Origin: DASQQQ01 sp036390995 | Lineage (GTDB): Bacteria > Actinomycetota > UBA4738 > HRBIN12 | NCBI GenBank assembly: GCA_036390995.1 | Contig: DASWAT010000050.1 | Coordinates: 1-22,510, forward strand | Length of the DNA: 22,510 nucleotides | Direction of reading: 5' to 3' | In this document: positions 12,433 to 18,243 of the stretch, in pieces | How positions within the stretch are numbered: the stretch's first letter is position 1 | Layout: every line of letters begins with the position of its first letter | Position numbers and translations under genes: made by a program | Notes under the pieces: model-generated | What the model was told of the DNA's origin: nothing | Databases searched by the model: none | Seen by the model: only the letters and a program-made list of their open reading frames with translations

Positions 12433-13683
12433 ATGCCCCCATCGCAGGCCGCCTCCGCGACCCTGAGGAGATCTCGTGTCGCGGTGGCGACGACGTTCGC
12501 GGCGCACGCGGCGATCACCGGGACGGTCGGACCGTGGATCCCGAGGTTGAAGGCGGACGCGAACCTCGACGCCGCCGGGCTAGGCCTGGCGTTGGCGGCG
12601 TACGCGGTGGGGCTCGTCGTCGGAACGCGGCTGGCCGCTCTCGCGTTCGCCGGCGCCGGGCGCGCAACGGTTCGGATCGGCATCCCGGTGCTGGGGGGCG
12701 CCTTGGCGCTCCTCCCTCTCGCGAACGGCCTCGCCTCGCTCGCCTCGGTCTTCGCGGCGCTGGGGCTGGCCAGCGGCCTCCTCGACGTCGCGATGAACAT
12801 CGAGGCCGCGGCCGTGGAGCGCCGGGCCGGCCGCCGGCTCATGTCGGGGATGCACGGCACGTGGAGCGCCTCGATGCTCGTGGGTGCCGCCATCGCGTCC
12901 GCCGGTGTGGCCGCGGGCATACCGGTCGGCGTCCATCTTGCGCTGGTGGCCGCGCTCGTGGTCATCGGGACCGTCCCACTGTTGGCGTGGCTCCCATCGT
13001 CGGGGACCGACCGCGTCGTCGCGGATGGGACGGACGACCGGCAGCGTCGGAGGTTGCCCATCGGCAGGATGGCGCTGCTCTGCCTGATCCCCTTCGCGGC
13101 CTTCCTGACCGAAGGGGTCGCGGCCGAATGGAGCGCCGTCTTCCTCCGAGAGGCGGCCGGCGCCGCCGTGGGCATCGCCGGCCTCGGCGTGGTGGCGTTC
13201 TCGGCCGGGATGGCCGTCTCCCGGTTCGTCGGTGACCGCCTGGCTACCCGACACGGCCCGTCGACGGTCGTCCGCGTGGGGACGTCGGTCGGCGCGATCG
13301 CACTCGCCGGCGCGCTGATCGGCGGCGGCACGGTCGCGGCAATCGCGGCATTCACGATGCTCGGGTTGGGGATCGGCCCGGCGGTCCCGCTCGCGTTCAG
13401 CGCAGCCGCGAACGCCTCGACGGCGCATGGGCGAACGGTGCTCGGCCTCGCCGTGACCGCCGGCTACCTGGGCTCGATCGTCGGCCCGATCGCGGTCGGG
13501 TTCACCGCCGACGGCTTCGGCTTCCGGTGGGCCTTCGCGATCCCGGTCGGCATGTGCGTCGCGGTGGCGCTGGGTGCGACCGCGCTCCGCGAGCCGGAGG
13601 GCAAGATCCCGCTTCCTGCCCATCACGTCCAGGACGAGCTCGGTGCGAGCACCAGGAGTGACGGAAGGAGCGGACCATGCTGA
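12433..13683 (+). CDS. Major facilitator superfamily transporter
   Basis: This 416-residue inner-membrane transporter has about twelve hydrophobic helices in two halves separated by a charged loop (SSGTDRVVADGTDDRQRRR, near residues 190-208). The first half has the cytoplasmic loop AGAGRATVRIG after helix 2, and GLASGLLDVAMNIEAAAVE in helix 4-5. This D-V-x-M-N pattern is characteristic of the FucP/YbjJ-like MFS groups. The equivalent loop in the second half is SRFVGDRLATRHGPSTV (G-D-R-L-A), a good MFS motif A. The substrate cannot be predicted; sugars or efflux of small molecules are both known for relatives. The last 30 residues are hydrophilic and weakly conserved. It converges on thymidine kinase with a 15-base gap. 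Confidence 0.88.
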   Translation: MPPSQAASATLRRSRVAVATTFAAHAAITGTVGPWIPRLKADANLDAAGLGLALAAYAVGLVVGTRLAALAFAGAGRATVRIGIPVLGGALALLPLANGLASLASVFAALGLASGLLDVAMNIEAAAVERRAGRRLMSGMHGTWSASMLVGAAIASAGVAAGIPVGVHLALVAALVVIGTVPLLAWLPSSGTDRVVADGTDDRQRRRLPIGRMALLCLIPFAAFLTEGVAAEWSAVFLREAAGAAVGIAGLGVVAFSAGMAVSRFVGDRLATRHGPSTVVRVGTSVGAIALAGALIGGGTVAAIAAFTMLGLGIGPAVPLAFSAAANASTAHGRTVLGLAVTAGYLGSIVGPIAVGFTADGFGFRWAFAIPVGMCVAVALGATALREPEGKIPLPAHHVQDELGASTRSDGRSGPC

Positions 13684-13698
13684 AGAACCGGAGCTCGT

Positions 13699-14280
13699 TC
13701 AGGTGACGAAGTGACGGCGGCATCGGGCCTGGTACTTCTCCGACCCGCCGACGTGCTCGGGAACCAGCTCGGTGTCCTCGGCCCCGGCGGGTGCGACCCG
13801 CGTGTGGAAGATGGCCTCGGCCCCGCACACCGTGCAGATCGCCGTGAGCTTGTCCACGCGCTCGGCCAGCGCCATCAGCGAGGGGAGGGGCTCGAACGGC
13901 TGGCCGGCGAACGTGACGTCCAGACCCGCCACCACGACGACCGCACCGCGCGCGGCAAGCTCCTCCACGGCCGGCACGAGATCGGGGCCGAAGAAGTGGG
14001 CCTCGTCGATCGCGACCATGTCCGTCCCCTCCCCGACGGCCGTCGAGATCTCCGCCGCCGAGCTCACCGACGTCGATGGATGCGCTAGCCCAGCATGCGA
14101 GGCGACGCGGTCCGAGCCCTCCCGCGTGTCGAGGGCGTGGCTGAGCACCACCACTCGTCGGCCGCCGATCACGGCTCGCCGCACTCGGCGCATCAGCTCC
14201 TCGGTCTTGCCGGCGAACATCGGACCCGAGATGACCTCGACGCGACCCTGCTCCCCGTCCACGCGCCCATCATCGCCCAT
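13699..14280 (-). CDS. tdk: Thymidine kinase (type II, zinc-containing)
   Basis: This 193-residue cytoplasmic enzyme phosphorylates thymidine to dTMP in the pyrimidine salvage pathway. The P-loop is GPMFAGKT (19-26), the Walker B-like motif is AIDEAHFF (90-97), and AGLDVTFAGQPFEPLPSL is the conserved lasso-proximal segment. The structural zinc ligands are complete: Cys149 and Cys152 in CTVCGAEA, Cys187 and His190 in ARCRRH. The substrate-binding loop is TRVAPAG...VGGSEKYQARCR. The length matches bacterial TK1-like enzymes. The start at ATG 14280 adds a short hydrophilic lead; an in-frame GTG six codons later is also possible. It is convergent with the MFS gene and divergent from the duplicated-leader cluster. 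Confidence 0.93.
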   Translation of the reverse strand: MGDDGRVDGEQGRVEVISGPMFAGKTEELMRRVRRAVIGGRRVVVLSHALDTREGSDRVASHAGLAHPSTSVSSAAEISTAVGEGTDMVAIDEAHFFGPDLVPAVEELAARGAVVVVAGLDVTFAGQPFEPLPSLMALAERVDKLTAICTVCGAEAIFHTRVAPAGAEDTELVPEHVGGSEKYQARCRRHFVT

Positions 14281-14386
14281 CGAGCCGCAGCGGGATGGCG
14301 CCGTGCCGGCGGCCCGCGAGCGAGAGGTCACCTGGGAACTCCCGGGCTCGGCGACACGCGTCACCGCAGGGATACGCCGACGAGCG

Positions 14387-14509
14387 CTCCCTGCTAGAGT
14401 CGCCGGGCGGGCATCAACTCGTGATCCGGGTCGAGCGACCGACCGATGGCGTCTCCCGTCACCGCTCCTCGTTCCCCGCGGGTCGAGGGCGATCGACGGA
14501 GGCCACGGG
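14387..14509 (+). promoter_or_regulatory. Duplicated promoter and leader, copy 1
   Basis: CTCCCTGCTAGAGT (14387-14400) contains an extended -10 element (TGC-TAGAGT). A leader of 109 bases follows, up to the ATG at 14510. It matches copy 2 at 14755-14877 over most of its length, strongest in GAGCGACCGAYCGATGG and CTCCCGTCACCGCTCCTCG. GGAGG (14498-14502) is the ribosome site. CTCC-C-GTC (14453-14460) can pair with GACGGAG (14495-14501) with one bulged C, and CTCG/CGAG (14468-14471 with 14483-14486) can form an inner hairpin. This could hide the ribosome site. No -35 consensus is seen in either copy. Confidence 0.6.
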
Positions 14510-14689
14510 ATGAGGAAGTACACGAATCGTCAGCCCGTCAAGGGGACCGCACCTCCGACGCACTCCGCGAAACGGTTGTGCGCGTCACCCGGATGCCCCA
14601 CCAGGCTCTCGATCTACAACGGGTCGGAGTACTGCTGGCTGCACGCCGGCCCCACCACCGGGCCACGGCTCTCACCCACGCGGCCGTAG
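14510..14689 (+). CDS. Zinc-finger-like mini-protein, paralogue 1
   Basis: This 59-residue protein has the pattern RLCASPGCPTRLSIYN, then GSEYCWLH: C-x4-C, a TRLSIYN core, then C-x2-H. The four ligands suggest a small zinc site, as in the widespread actinobacterial mini-proteins with C-x4-C-x-T-x-L-S-x-Y-N. Their function is not known. It aligns without gaps to the protein at 15069-15248, with the same length and about 35 of 59 residues identical, and both end in PRLSPTR plus one residue. The ATG at 14510 is preceded by GGAGG, 7 bases away. It is transcribed from the first copy of the duplicated promoter/leader. Confidence 0.75.
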   Translation: MRKYTNRQPVKGTAPPTHSAKRLCASPGCPTRLSIYNGSEYCWLHAGPTTGPRLSPTRP

Positions 14690-14754
14690 GCGGCGCCGAC
14701 CCACGAGCACGTCCCGGCCGTGCAGGACGAGGCGGAGCGGCATCGCCCTGGGCA

Positions 14755-14877
14755 CTCCCTGTTAGAGTGGAAGAGGAACGGGCGTCTGCCCGTGATTCGC
14801 GCCGAGCGACCGATCGATGGCCCTCCCGTCACCGCTCCTCGCTTCCCACGGGTCGAGAGCGAGCGAGAGGAGCGACG
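14755..14877 (+). promoter_or_regulatory. Duplicated promoter and leader, copy 2
   Basis: CTCCCTGTTAGAGT (14755-14768) repeats the extended -10 element of copy 1, and again 109 bases separate it from the start codon (GTG 14878). The conserved blocks recur in the same order. Near the 5-prime end GGGC-GUCU-GCCC forms a small hairpin. CGCTCCTC (14833-14840) is perfectly complementary over 8 bases to GAGGAGCG (14867-14874), which contains the ribosome site. Translation of the zinc-ribbon gene could therefore be switched by RNA folding. Ligand or trigger unknown. Confidence 0.6.
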
Positions 14878-15051
14878 GTGGACACGCTGACCGGAACCTT
14901 CGTACCCACCTACTTCTGTCCCATCTGCGGGACCAGGCTGGAGCAGTTCGACTTCGACAAGGCTCCCGAGGATTACTCCTGCCCCTTCTGCAGCTCGCAG
15001 CTGGCGCCCTCGCGAGCGATGAAGCGAGCCGGCTGGGGCGCTCCCGAGTGA
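14878..15051 (+). CDS. Zinc-ribbon mini-protein
   Basis: This 57-residue protein is essentially one zinc ribbon: FCPICGTRLEQFDFDKAPED, then YSCPFCSSQLAPS, that is two CPxC knuckles 22 residues apart, with a short basic C-terminus (RAMKRAGWGAPE). Such ribbons bind nucleic acid, protein or only zinc; nothing here decides. The GTG at 14878 is chosen because GAGAGGAG lies 6 bases upstream and the homology-like part starts right after; there is no ATG in reach. It follows the second leader copy and is 17 bases ahead of paralogue 2, so both form one operon. Confidence 0.7.
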   Translation: MDTLTGTFVPTYFCPICGTRLEQFDFDKAPEDYSCPFCSSQLAPSRAMKRAGWGAPE

Positions 15052-15068
15052 CGGCGAAGGGACACGGG

Positions 15069-15248
15069 ATGAGCCAGTACACGTACGGTCAGCCGCTCAA
15101 GGGGGGCACCATCGCGACCTACTCCCGGAAGCGCTTCTGCGCGGCCCCGGGCTGCTCCACGAGGCTCTCCATCTACAACTCGTCGCAGTTCTGCTGGCTG
15201 CACGACTCCCACGGCCCGCGGCCCCGCCTCTCGCCCACACGGTCGTAG
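15069..15248 (+). CDS. Zinc-finger-like mini-protein, paralogue 2
   Basis: This 59-residue protein is a paralogue of the one at 14510-14689: RFCAAPGCSTRLSIYN, then SSQFCWLH, with the same C-x4-C and C-x2-H ligands and the same ending, RPRLSPTRS. It starts 17 bases after the zinc-ribbon stop, with GAAGGG upstream, and shares its transcript. The sequence just before the start (GGGACACGGGATGA) resembles that before paralogue 1 (GGCCACGGGATGA). This suggests that leader and gene were once duplicated together, after which the zinc-ribbon gene came to lie between copy 2 of the leader and its gene, or was lost from copy 1. Confidence 0.75.
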   Translation: MSQYTYGQPLKGGTIATYSRKRFCAAPGCSTRLSIYNSSQFCWLHDSHGPRPRLSPTRS

Positions 15249-15305
15249 GAAGCAGACGCTCGCCGTGCGGGCAACCCGAGCAACGCCGATCCCGCTTCTG
15301 CTTCC
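15248..15305 (+). terminator. Stacked hairpin terminator of the zinc mini-protein operon
   Basis: GGAAGCAGA (15248-15256) and TCTGCTTCC (15297-15305) are perfect inverted copies; inside, GCTCG (15258-15262) pairs with CGAGC (15277-15281). The outer stem begins at the last base of the paralogue 2 stop codon. The strong two-level stem right at the end of the gene supports a terminator. No T-run follows. Confidence 0.55.
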
Positions 15306-15327
15306 CAGGCCTGTTCGCGCCGACGCT

Positions 15328-15516
15328 CTAGCCGACCCTGACCCTCGGCGGCTCGGCGGCCAGGTGCGCGTACGCCTCGGCCAGGTGGAGCACGACCAGT
15401 GCCCCGGCATCGTCCTCGACCGTCGGCACGAGGGCGGAGATCCGGCTCGCGATCGCCTGCCGAGCATCCGCGGCTCCCAGCGCGGCCCGTGCCTGTGCGT
15501 CTATCCGTCCGGTCAT
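15328..15516 (-). CDS. Small hypothetical helical protein
   Basis: This 62-residue protein (MTGRIDAQARAALGAADARQ, then SRISALVPTVEDDAGALVVL and HLAEAYAHLAAEPPRVRVG) is Ala-rich, without membrane segment or cysteines, and probably two helices. The end LAEAYAHLA is seen in small actinobacterial proteins of unknown function. I do not recognise a named family. ATG at 15516 has only a weak purine-rich stretch before it. It is convergent with the zinc mini-protein operon, its stop lying 23 bases after that terminator. Confidence 0.5.
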   Translation of the reverse strand: MTGRIDAQARAALGAADARQAIASRISALVPTVEDDAGALVVLHLAEAYAHLAAEPPRVRVG

Positions 15517-15540
15517 CGCTTCGTCACCCCCGGCACGATG

Positions 15541-15700
15541 CTACGCGCCCGGCCCGCCATGGGCTTCGACGAACCGCGGATCGGCGTAGGCCGTCAGCCG
15601 GTTTCGGGTCGCCAGGTCGGCTCGCCGGCGCTCGGCTCGACACGAAGACCTGCTTCCGGTCGGCGCTCACGAGGTACTGATCGGGGGCACGCCCCCGCGA
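15541..15700 (-). pseudogene. Possible frameshifted remnant, unknown family
   Basis: On the minus strand one frame reads PDQYLVSADRKQVFVSSRA and, after a one-base shift near 15635, another reads ERRRADLATRNRLTAYADPR followed by FVEAHGGPGA and TAG (15543-15541). Both pieces look like protein and together like the C-terminal part of a small gene. No start is evident and the family is not recognised. The palindrome CGGGGGCACGCCCCCG at 15682-15697 overlaps its left part. Weak call. Confidence 0.25.
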
Positions 15701-15794
15701 CGGGTCCCGGCGAGTCCTGGGTCGTGAGGGGCACACGACCCATCGTCATCGACGACGTCCTCCGCCCTTCCCGGACGAACCGGAGGCGAGCGCG

Positions 15795-16283
15795 ATGACC
15801 GTCCTGGTGGTGTACGCGAGCAAGCATGGATCGACCGAGGGGATCGCGGAAGGCATCGCCGAGCGACTGCGCGAGCGCGGCAAGCAGACCGAGGTGCGTC
15901 CCATCGTGGAGGTGAGCGACCTCGAGAGCCCGGAGGCGGTGGTCCTGGGGAGCGCGGTCTACATGGGCTCGTGGATGAAGGAGGCATCGGCGTTCGTCGA
16001 ACGCCACCGCGAGGAGCTCGCGCGCATCCCCGTGTGGCTCTTCAGCAGCGGGCCGACGGGCACCGAGGCCACGGAGGTCGGGGTGACGGACAAGCAACTT
16101 GCCGCGCTCCGGGAGGCCGTCGGGCCTCGCGATCACCACGTGTTCTTCGGTGCCATCGACCCGGCCAAGCTCGGCTTCGTGGAGAAGCGGATCGTCAAGG
16201 CGGTCAAGGCGCCCACGGGCGACTTCCGCGACTGGGAGGAGATCCACTCCTTCGCGGACGAGATCGCCGACGCCTTGAACTAG
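15795..16283 (+). CDS. Flavodoxin-domain protein (HemG-like)
   Basis: This 162-residue protein has the flavodoxin fold of the protoporphyrinogen oxidase HemG-like/menaquinone-dependent group often annotated simply as flavodoxin domain protein. The FMN loop is VVYASKHGSTEGIAEGIAER (5-24). The second loop is VLGSAVYMGSWMKEASAFVE (about 50-69), and VWLFSSGPTGTEATE is the third conserved segment. The C-terminal part has FFGAIDPAKLGFVEKRIVKA, where relatives have a G-G-x-D/L-x-x-x-L motif. It likely reduces or carries electrons to a quinone or protein partner; heme synthesis is not implied by context. GGAGGCGAG precedes the ATG. It shares only the fold with the flavodoxin at 11859, not close sequence. 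Confidence 0.87.
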   Translation: MTVLVVYASKHGSTEGIAEGIAERLRERGKQTEVRPIVEVSDLESPEAVVLGSAVYMGSWMKEASAFVERHREELARIPVWLFSSGPTGTEATEVGVTDKQLAALREAVGPRDHHVFFGAIDPAKLGFVEKRIVKAVKAPTGDFRDWEEIHSFADEIADALN

Positions 16284-16284
16284 C

Positions 16285-16318
16285 CGTGTGGGGACGCTCG
16301 TCGGAGCGCCCCCACACG
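16285..16318. terminator. Bidirectional terminator hairpin
   Basis: CGTGTGGGG (16285-16293) pairs with CCCCACACG (16310-16318), one A/C mismatch follows, and CGCTC (16295-16299) pairs with GAGCG (16304-16308) around a GTCG loop. The 14-pair stem lies between the stops of the flavodoxin (16283) and the convergent cold-shock gene (16331) and would serve both. There is no T-run. Confidence 0.75.
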
Positions 16319-16330
16319 TGCGTCGAAGCC

Positions 16331-16537
16331 CTACTGGGCGGGCGTCACGTTGGCGGCCTGCGGGCCCTTCGGGCCCTGGTTGAGCTCGTACGTGACCTTC
16401 TGACCCTCGTCGAGGTTGCGGAACCCCTCGCCCGAGATCGCGCTGAAGTGCACGAACACATCGGCGCTACCGTCGTCGGGGGTGATGAAGCCGAATCCCT
16501 TGTCGGGGCTGAACCACTTCACGATACCGGTTGCCAT
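16331..16537 (-). CDS. Cold-shock domain protein (CspA family)
   Basis: This 68-residue single cold-shock domain protein is an RNA/ssDNA chaperone. RNP1 is KGFGFI (13-18) and RNP2 is VFVHF (27-31); it begins MATGIVKWFSPDKGFGFITP and ends GPQAANVTPAQ, the full family length. GGAAGGAGGGG lies 8 or so bases before ATG 16537. Upstream, TAGCGT on the minus strand (16658-16653) could be the -10 box, giving a leader of about 110 bases, in keeping with the long structured leaders of csp genes. The 184-base gap to the next gene (16722) holds this leader and shows no other feature. It is convergent with the flavodoxin, sharing the hairpin at 16285-16318. Confidence 0.95.
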   Translation of the reverse strand: MATGIVKWFSPDKGFGFITPDDGSADVFVHFSAISGEGFRNLDEGQKVTYELNQGPKGPQAANVTPAQ

Positions 16538-16721
16538 CTGCGAATCCCCTCCTTCCTTCCGCCTCGGGGCCTACCTGCTGCCCGTCGGGCGCCCGGTCCA
16601 TACCGGGGAGGGGACTGCTCGTAGCGAACCGCGATCGGTGCCCTCAGCGGTCACGCTACCAGGAACGAGCCCGGCACGACCGGTCCGGCGGGTCCCGACC
16701 AGTCACCGGTGGATCCGAGGT

Positions 16722-17015
16722 TCAGGATCCCGCGTCGCCCTCTTCCTCGGATCCATCCGAGGGCTCACGAGACGGGAGCCACTCGCTCTGCTCCGCGGGG
16801 CCGATGGGCGGCCCCGCCTCGATGAGGCCGGCCTCGCGATCCTTCCTTCGGGCGGCGCGGGCCACGCGCCGTTCCTCGCGGGCCACGGCCTTCCTGGCGG
16901 TGACGTCCCGCCGTTTGCGCTTTCCGACGCTGTCAGGGATGGCATCCTCCCATCGTCCACCTGCGTTCAACCCCGTGGGGACAAGCGAGTCGGTCCCGGA
17001 GGAACGTGCGTCCAT
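16722..17015 (-). CDS. Conserved-looking basic hypothetical protein
   Basis: This is a 97-residue protein if started at ATG 17015. The middle is strongly basic and probably a long helix: SVGKRKRRDVTARKAVAREE, then RRVARAARRKDREAGLIEAG. The end GPPIGPAEQSEWLPSREPSD is Pro/acidic. It has no membrane segment or cysteine pair. The charge pattern is coherent and unlike an antisense shadow, and the G-L-I-x-A-G-x-P-I-G-P-A-E stretch looks familiar from actinobacterial hypothetical proteins, but I cannot name a family. A farther in-frame ATG at 17081 would overlap the CDF gene end and is less likely. The start is uncertain because no ribosome site is obvious. Confidence 0.55.
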   Translation of the reverse strand: MDARSSGTDSLVPTGLNAGGRWEDAIPDSVGKRKRRDVTARKAVAREERRVARAARRKDREAGLIEAGPPIGPAEQSEWLPSREPSDGSEEEGDAGS

Positions 17016-17064
17016 CGGCCAATGGTCGATGGCTCCCGGGCATCGCCCCGCCCCGAACAGCGTA

Positions 17065-17694
17065 CTAGGAGCCGAGGTCACCGGCCTCGATCCAGTTCTC
17101 CCGTGCTTCGTTGAGTGCCGCCACCGCGACCACCAGCGCAGCCGCCGGATCGGCCCACCACCAGCCGAGGACCGCGTTCAAGGCGAGTCCCGTCAGCGTG
17201 GCCGTGGACAGGATCGCGTCCAGGAAGGTCATCGATGCCTCCGATCGGAGCGGCGCCGAATCCAGTGCGACAGCGGTGCGCCGCTTCGCAACGGCCAGGC
17301 CGAGCATCACCAAAGCCGTCACCGCCAGGTAGGCGATCCCGATCGGCGACTCCCCGGCGTGCTGCCCCACCGCCAGGTTCCGGATCGAGGCGCCGGCCAG
17401 GACAACGGCGAGGCAGAGGAAGGCTCCCGCCACCAGGCGGAGCGCCAGCCGGGTCCGCTCCGGATGGTCCGATGCGTGGCCCGGCCGGACGTGCCACACG
17501 ACCACTCCCGAAGCGAAGACCTCGATGATGGAGTCCGTCCCGAATCCGACGAGGGCCAGCGACCCTGCGGCGATCCCGAGCGCGATCGTGAAGACCGCCT
17601 CGCCGAGGTTCCATGCGATCGTCGCGTACTCGAGGAGCAACGCTCGACGCTGCAAGCTCGGCCGCGTTCCGACGTGGGTCACGTCTCCCATCAT
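17065..17694 (-). CDS. CDF-like cation transporter, short form
   Basis: This 209-residue membrane protein resembles the transmembrane domain of cation diffusion facilitators. About six helices are seen: ATIAWNLGEAVFTIALGIA, SLALVGFGTDSIIEVFASGV, LRLVAGAFLCLAVVLAGASI, IAYLAVTALVMLGLAVAKR, then FLDAILSTATLTGLALNAVL and WWWADPAAALVVAVAAL. Candidate metal ligands are Asp in GFGTDSIIE and Asp in FLDAILS/WADPAA, at positions where CDFs have their acidic/His site. The cytoplasmic C-terminal domain of standard CDFs (proteins of about 300 residues) is missing, as in a known short group. The start is ATG 17694 or the next codon. The specific ion is not predictable. The basic hypothetical gene follows 49 bases on and may be co-transcribed. 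Confidence 0.82.
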   Translation of the reverse strand: MMGDVTHVGTRPSLQRRALLLEYATIAWNLGEAVFTIALGIAAGSLALVGFGTDSIIEVFASGVVVWHVRPGHASDHPERTRLALRLVAGAFLCLAVVLAGASIRNLAVGQHAGESPIGIAYLAVTALVMLGLAVAKRRTAVALDSAPLRSEASMTFLDAILSTATLTGLALNAVLGWWWADPAAALVVAVAALNEARENWIEAGDLGS

Positions 17695-17877
17695 GCCTCC
17701 GGCCGCGCGCTCCCGGCCCGTTTCCCCGGCTCCGGAAGGTCCCCCACTCCTCGGGGCTTCCGCCCCTGAAGGCCTGACCCGACCGGCGGGAACACTGGCT
17801 CCGACGTGGTTCCGGGTTGAGCCGACGTCGGCGAACGTCGCGCTCGGCCGCGGGAAGAACCGGAAAGGACGGAAACC

Positions 17878-18204
17878 ATGACGACGCCCGACCTGCCGCC
17901 GGTGCCCGGGATGCCGGCGGACGCAGAGGCACGAGCCTACGACGCCGCGAAGAGGCGCGCCGACGAGCTCCAGGGGTTCTACATCCATCTCACGATCTAC
18001 GCGCTGGTGAACCTGGGTCTGTTCGCCATCAACGCCATCACGCGAGGAGACGGGGGAGCGTGGTGGTTCTACTGGCCACTCATGGGTTGGGGCATCGGGA
18101 TCTTGATCCACGCCGGGACCACCTTCCTCGGCGTGTTCTCACCTGCCTGGCGTGACCGGAAGGCCCAGCAGCTCTACGAACGCGAGCACCACAAGGCGGC
18201 GTGA
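17878..18204 (+). CDS. 2TM-domain membrane protein
   Basis: This 108-residue protein matches the 2TM domain family (PF13239-like): a charged amphipathic lead, AKRRADELQGFYIHLTIYAL, runs into the first helix (about 37-55). Then TRGDGGAWWFYWPLMGWGIG, with the conserved W-W-F-x-W-P motif, leads into the second helix (about 70-88), and a basic end DRKAQQLYEREHH follows. In bacteria this domain occurs alone or fused to LytTR regulators or histidine kinases. Here it lies convergent to a histidine kinase whose stop is 39 bases away. GGAAAGGAC lies 7 or so bases before the ATG. Function unknown. Confidence 0.88.
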   Translation: MTTPDLPPVPGMPADAEARAYDAAKRRADELQGFYIHLTIYALVNLGLFAINAITRGDGGAWWFYWPLMGWGIGILIHAGTTFLGVFSPAWRDRKAQQLYEREHHKAA

Positions 18205-18243
18205 GGCCTCGGGTCGGCGAGGAGGGCCGCGGCCGGCGCGTCC

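Noticed and set aside
11736..13355. A 539-codon minus-strand open frame opposite the flavodoxin and MFS genes
   Set aside because: Ala/Arg/Thr-rich composition without motifs; the plus strand there encodes two recognisable proteins.
13678..13707. A nine-codon ORF (MLKNRSSFR) with a good ribosome site after the MFS gene
   Set aside because: Too short to support; it overlaps the MFS stop and the end of thymidine kinase and has no sign of conservation.
14446..15051. A long open frame from an ATG inside leader copy 1 running into the zinc-ribbon gene
   Set aside because: It reads paralogue 1 out of frame, and the corresponding ATG in leader copy 2 gives a different peptide because of a one-base difference; leader conservation is not coding.
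15682..15697. CGGGGGCACGCCCCCG palindrome as a terminator
   Set aside because: A 2-base centre leaves at best a 5-6 bp stem with an AC-containing loop, and it is not next to a gene end; it overlaps a doubtful remnant. Noted only.
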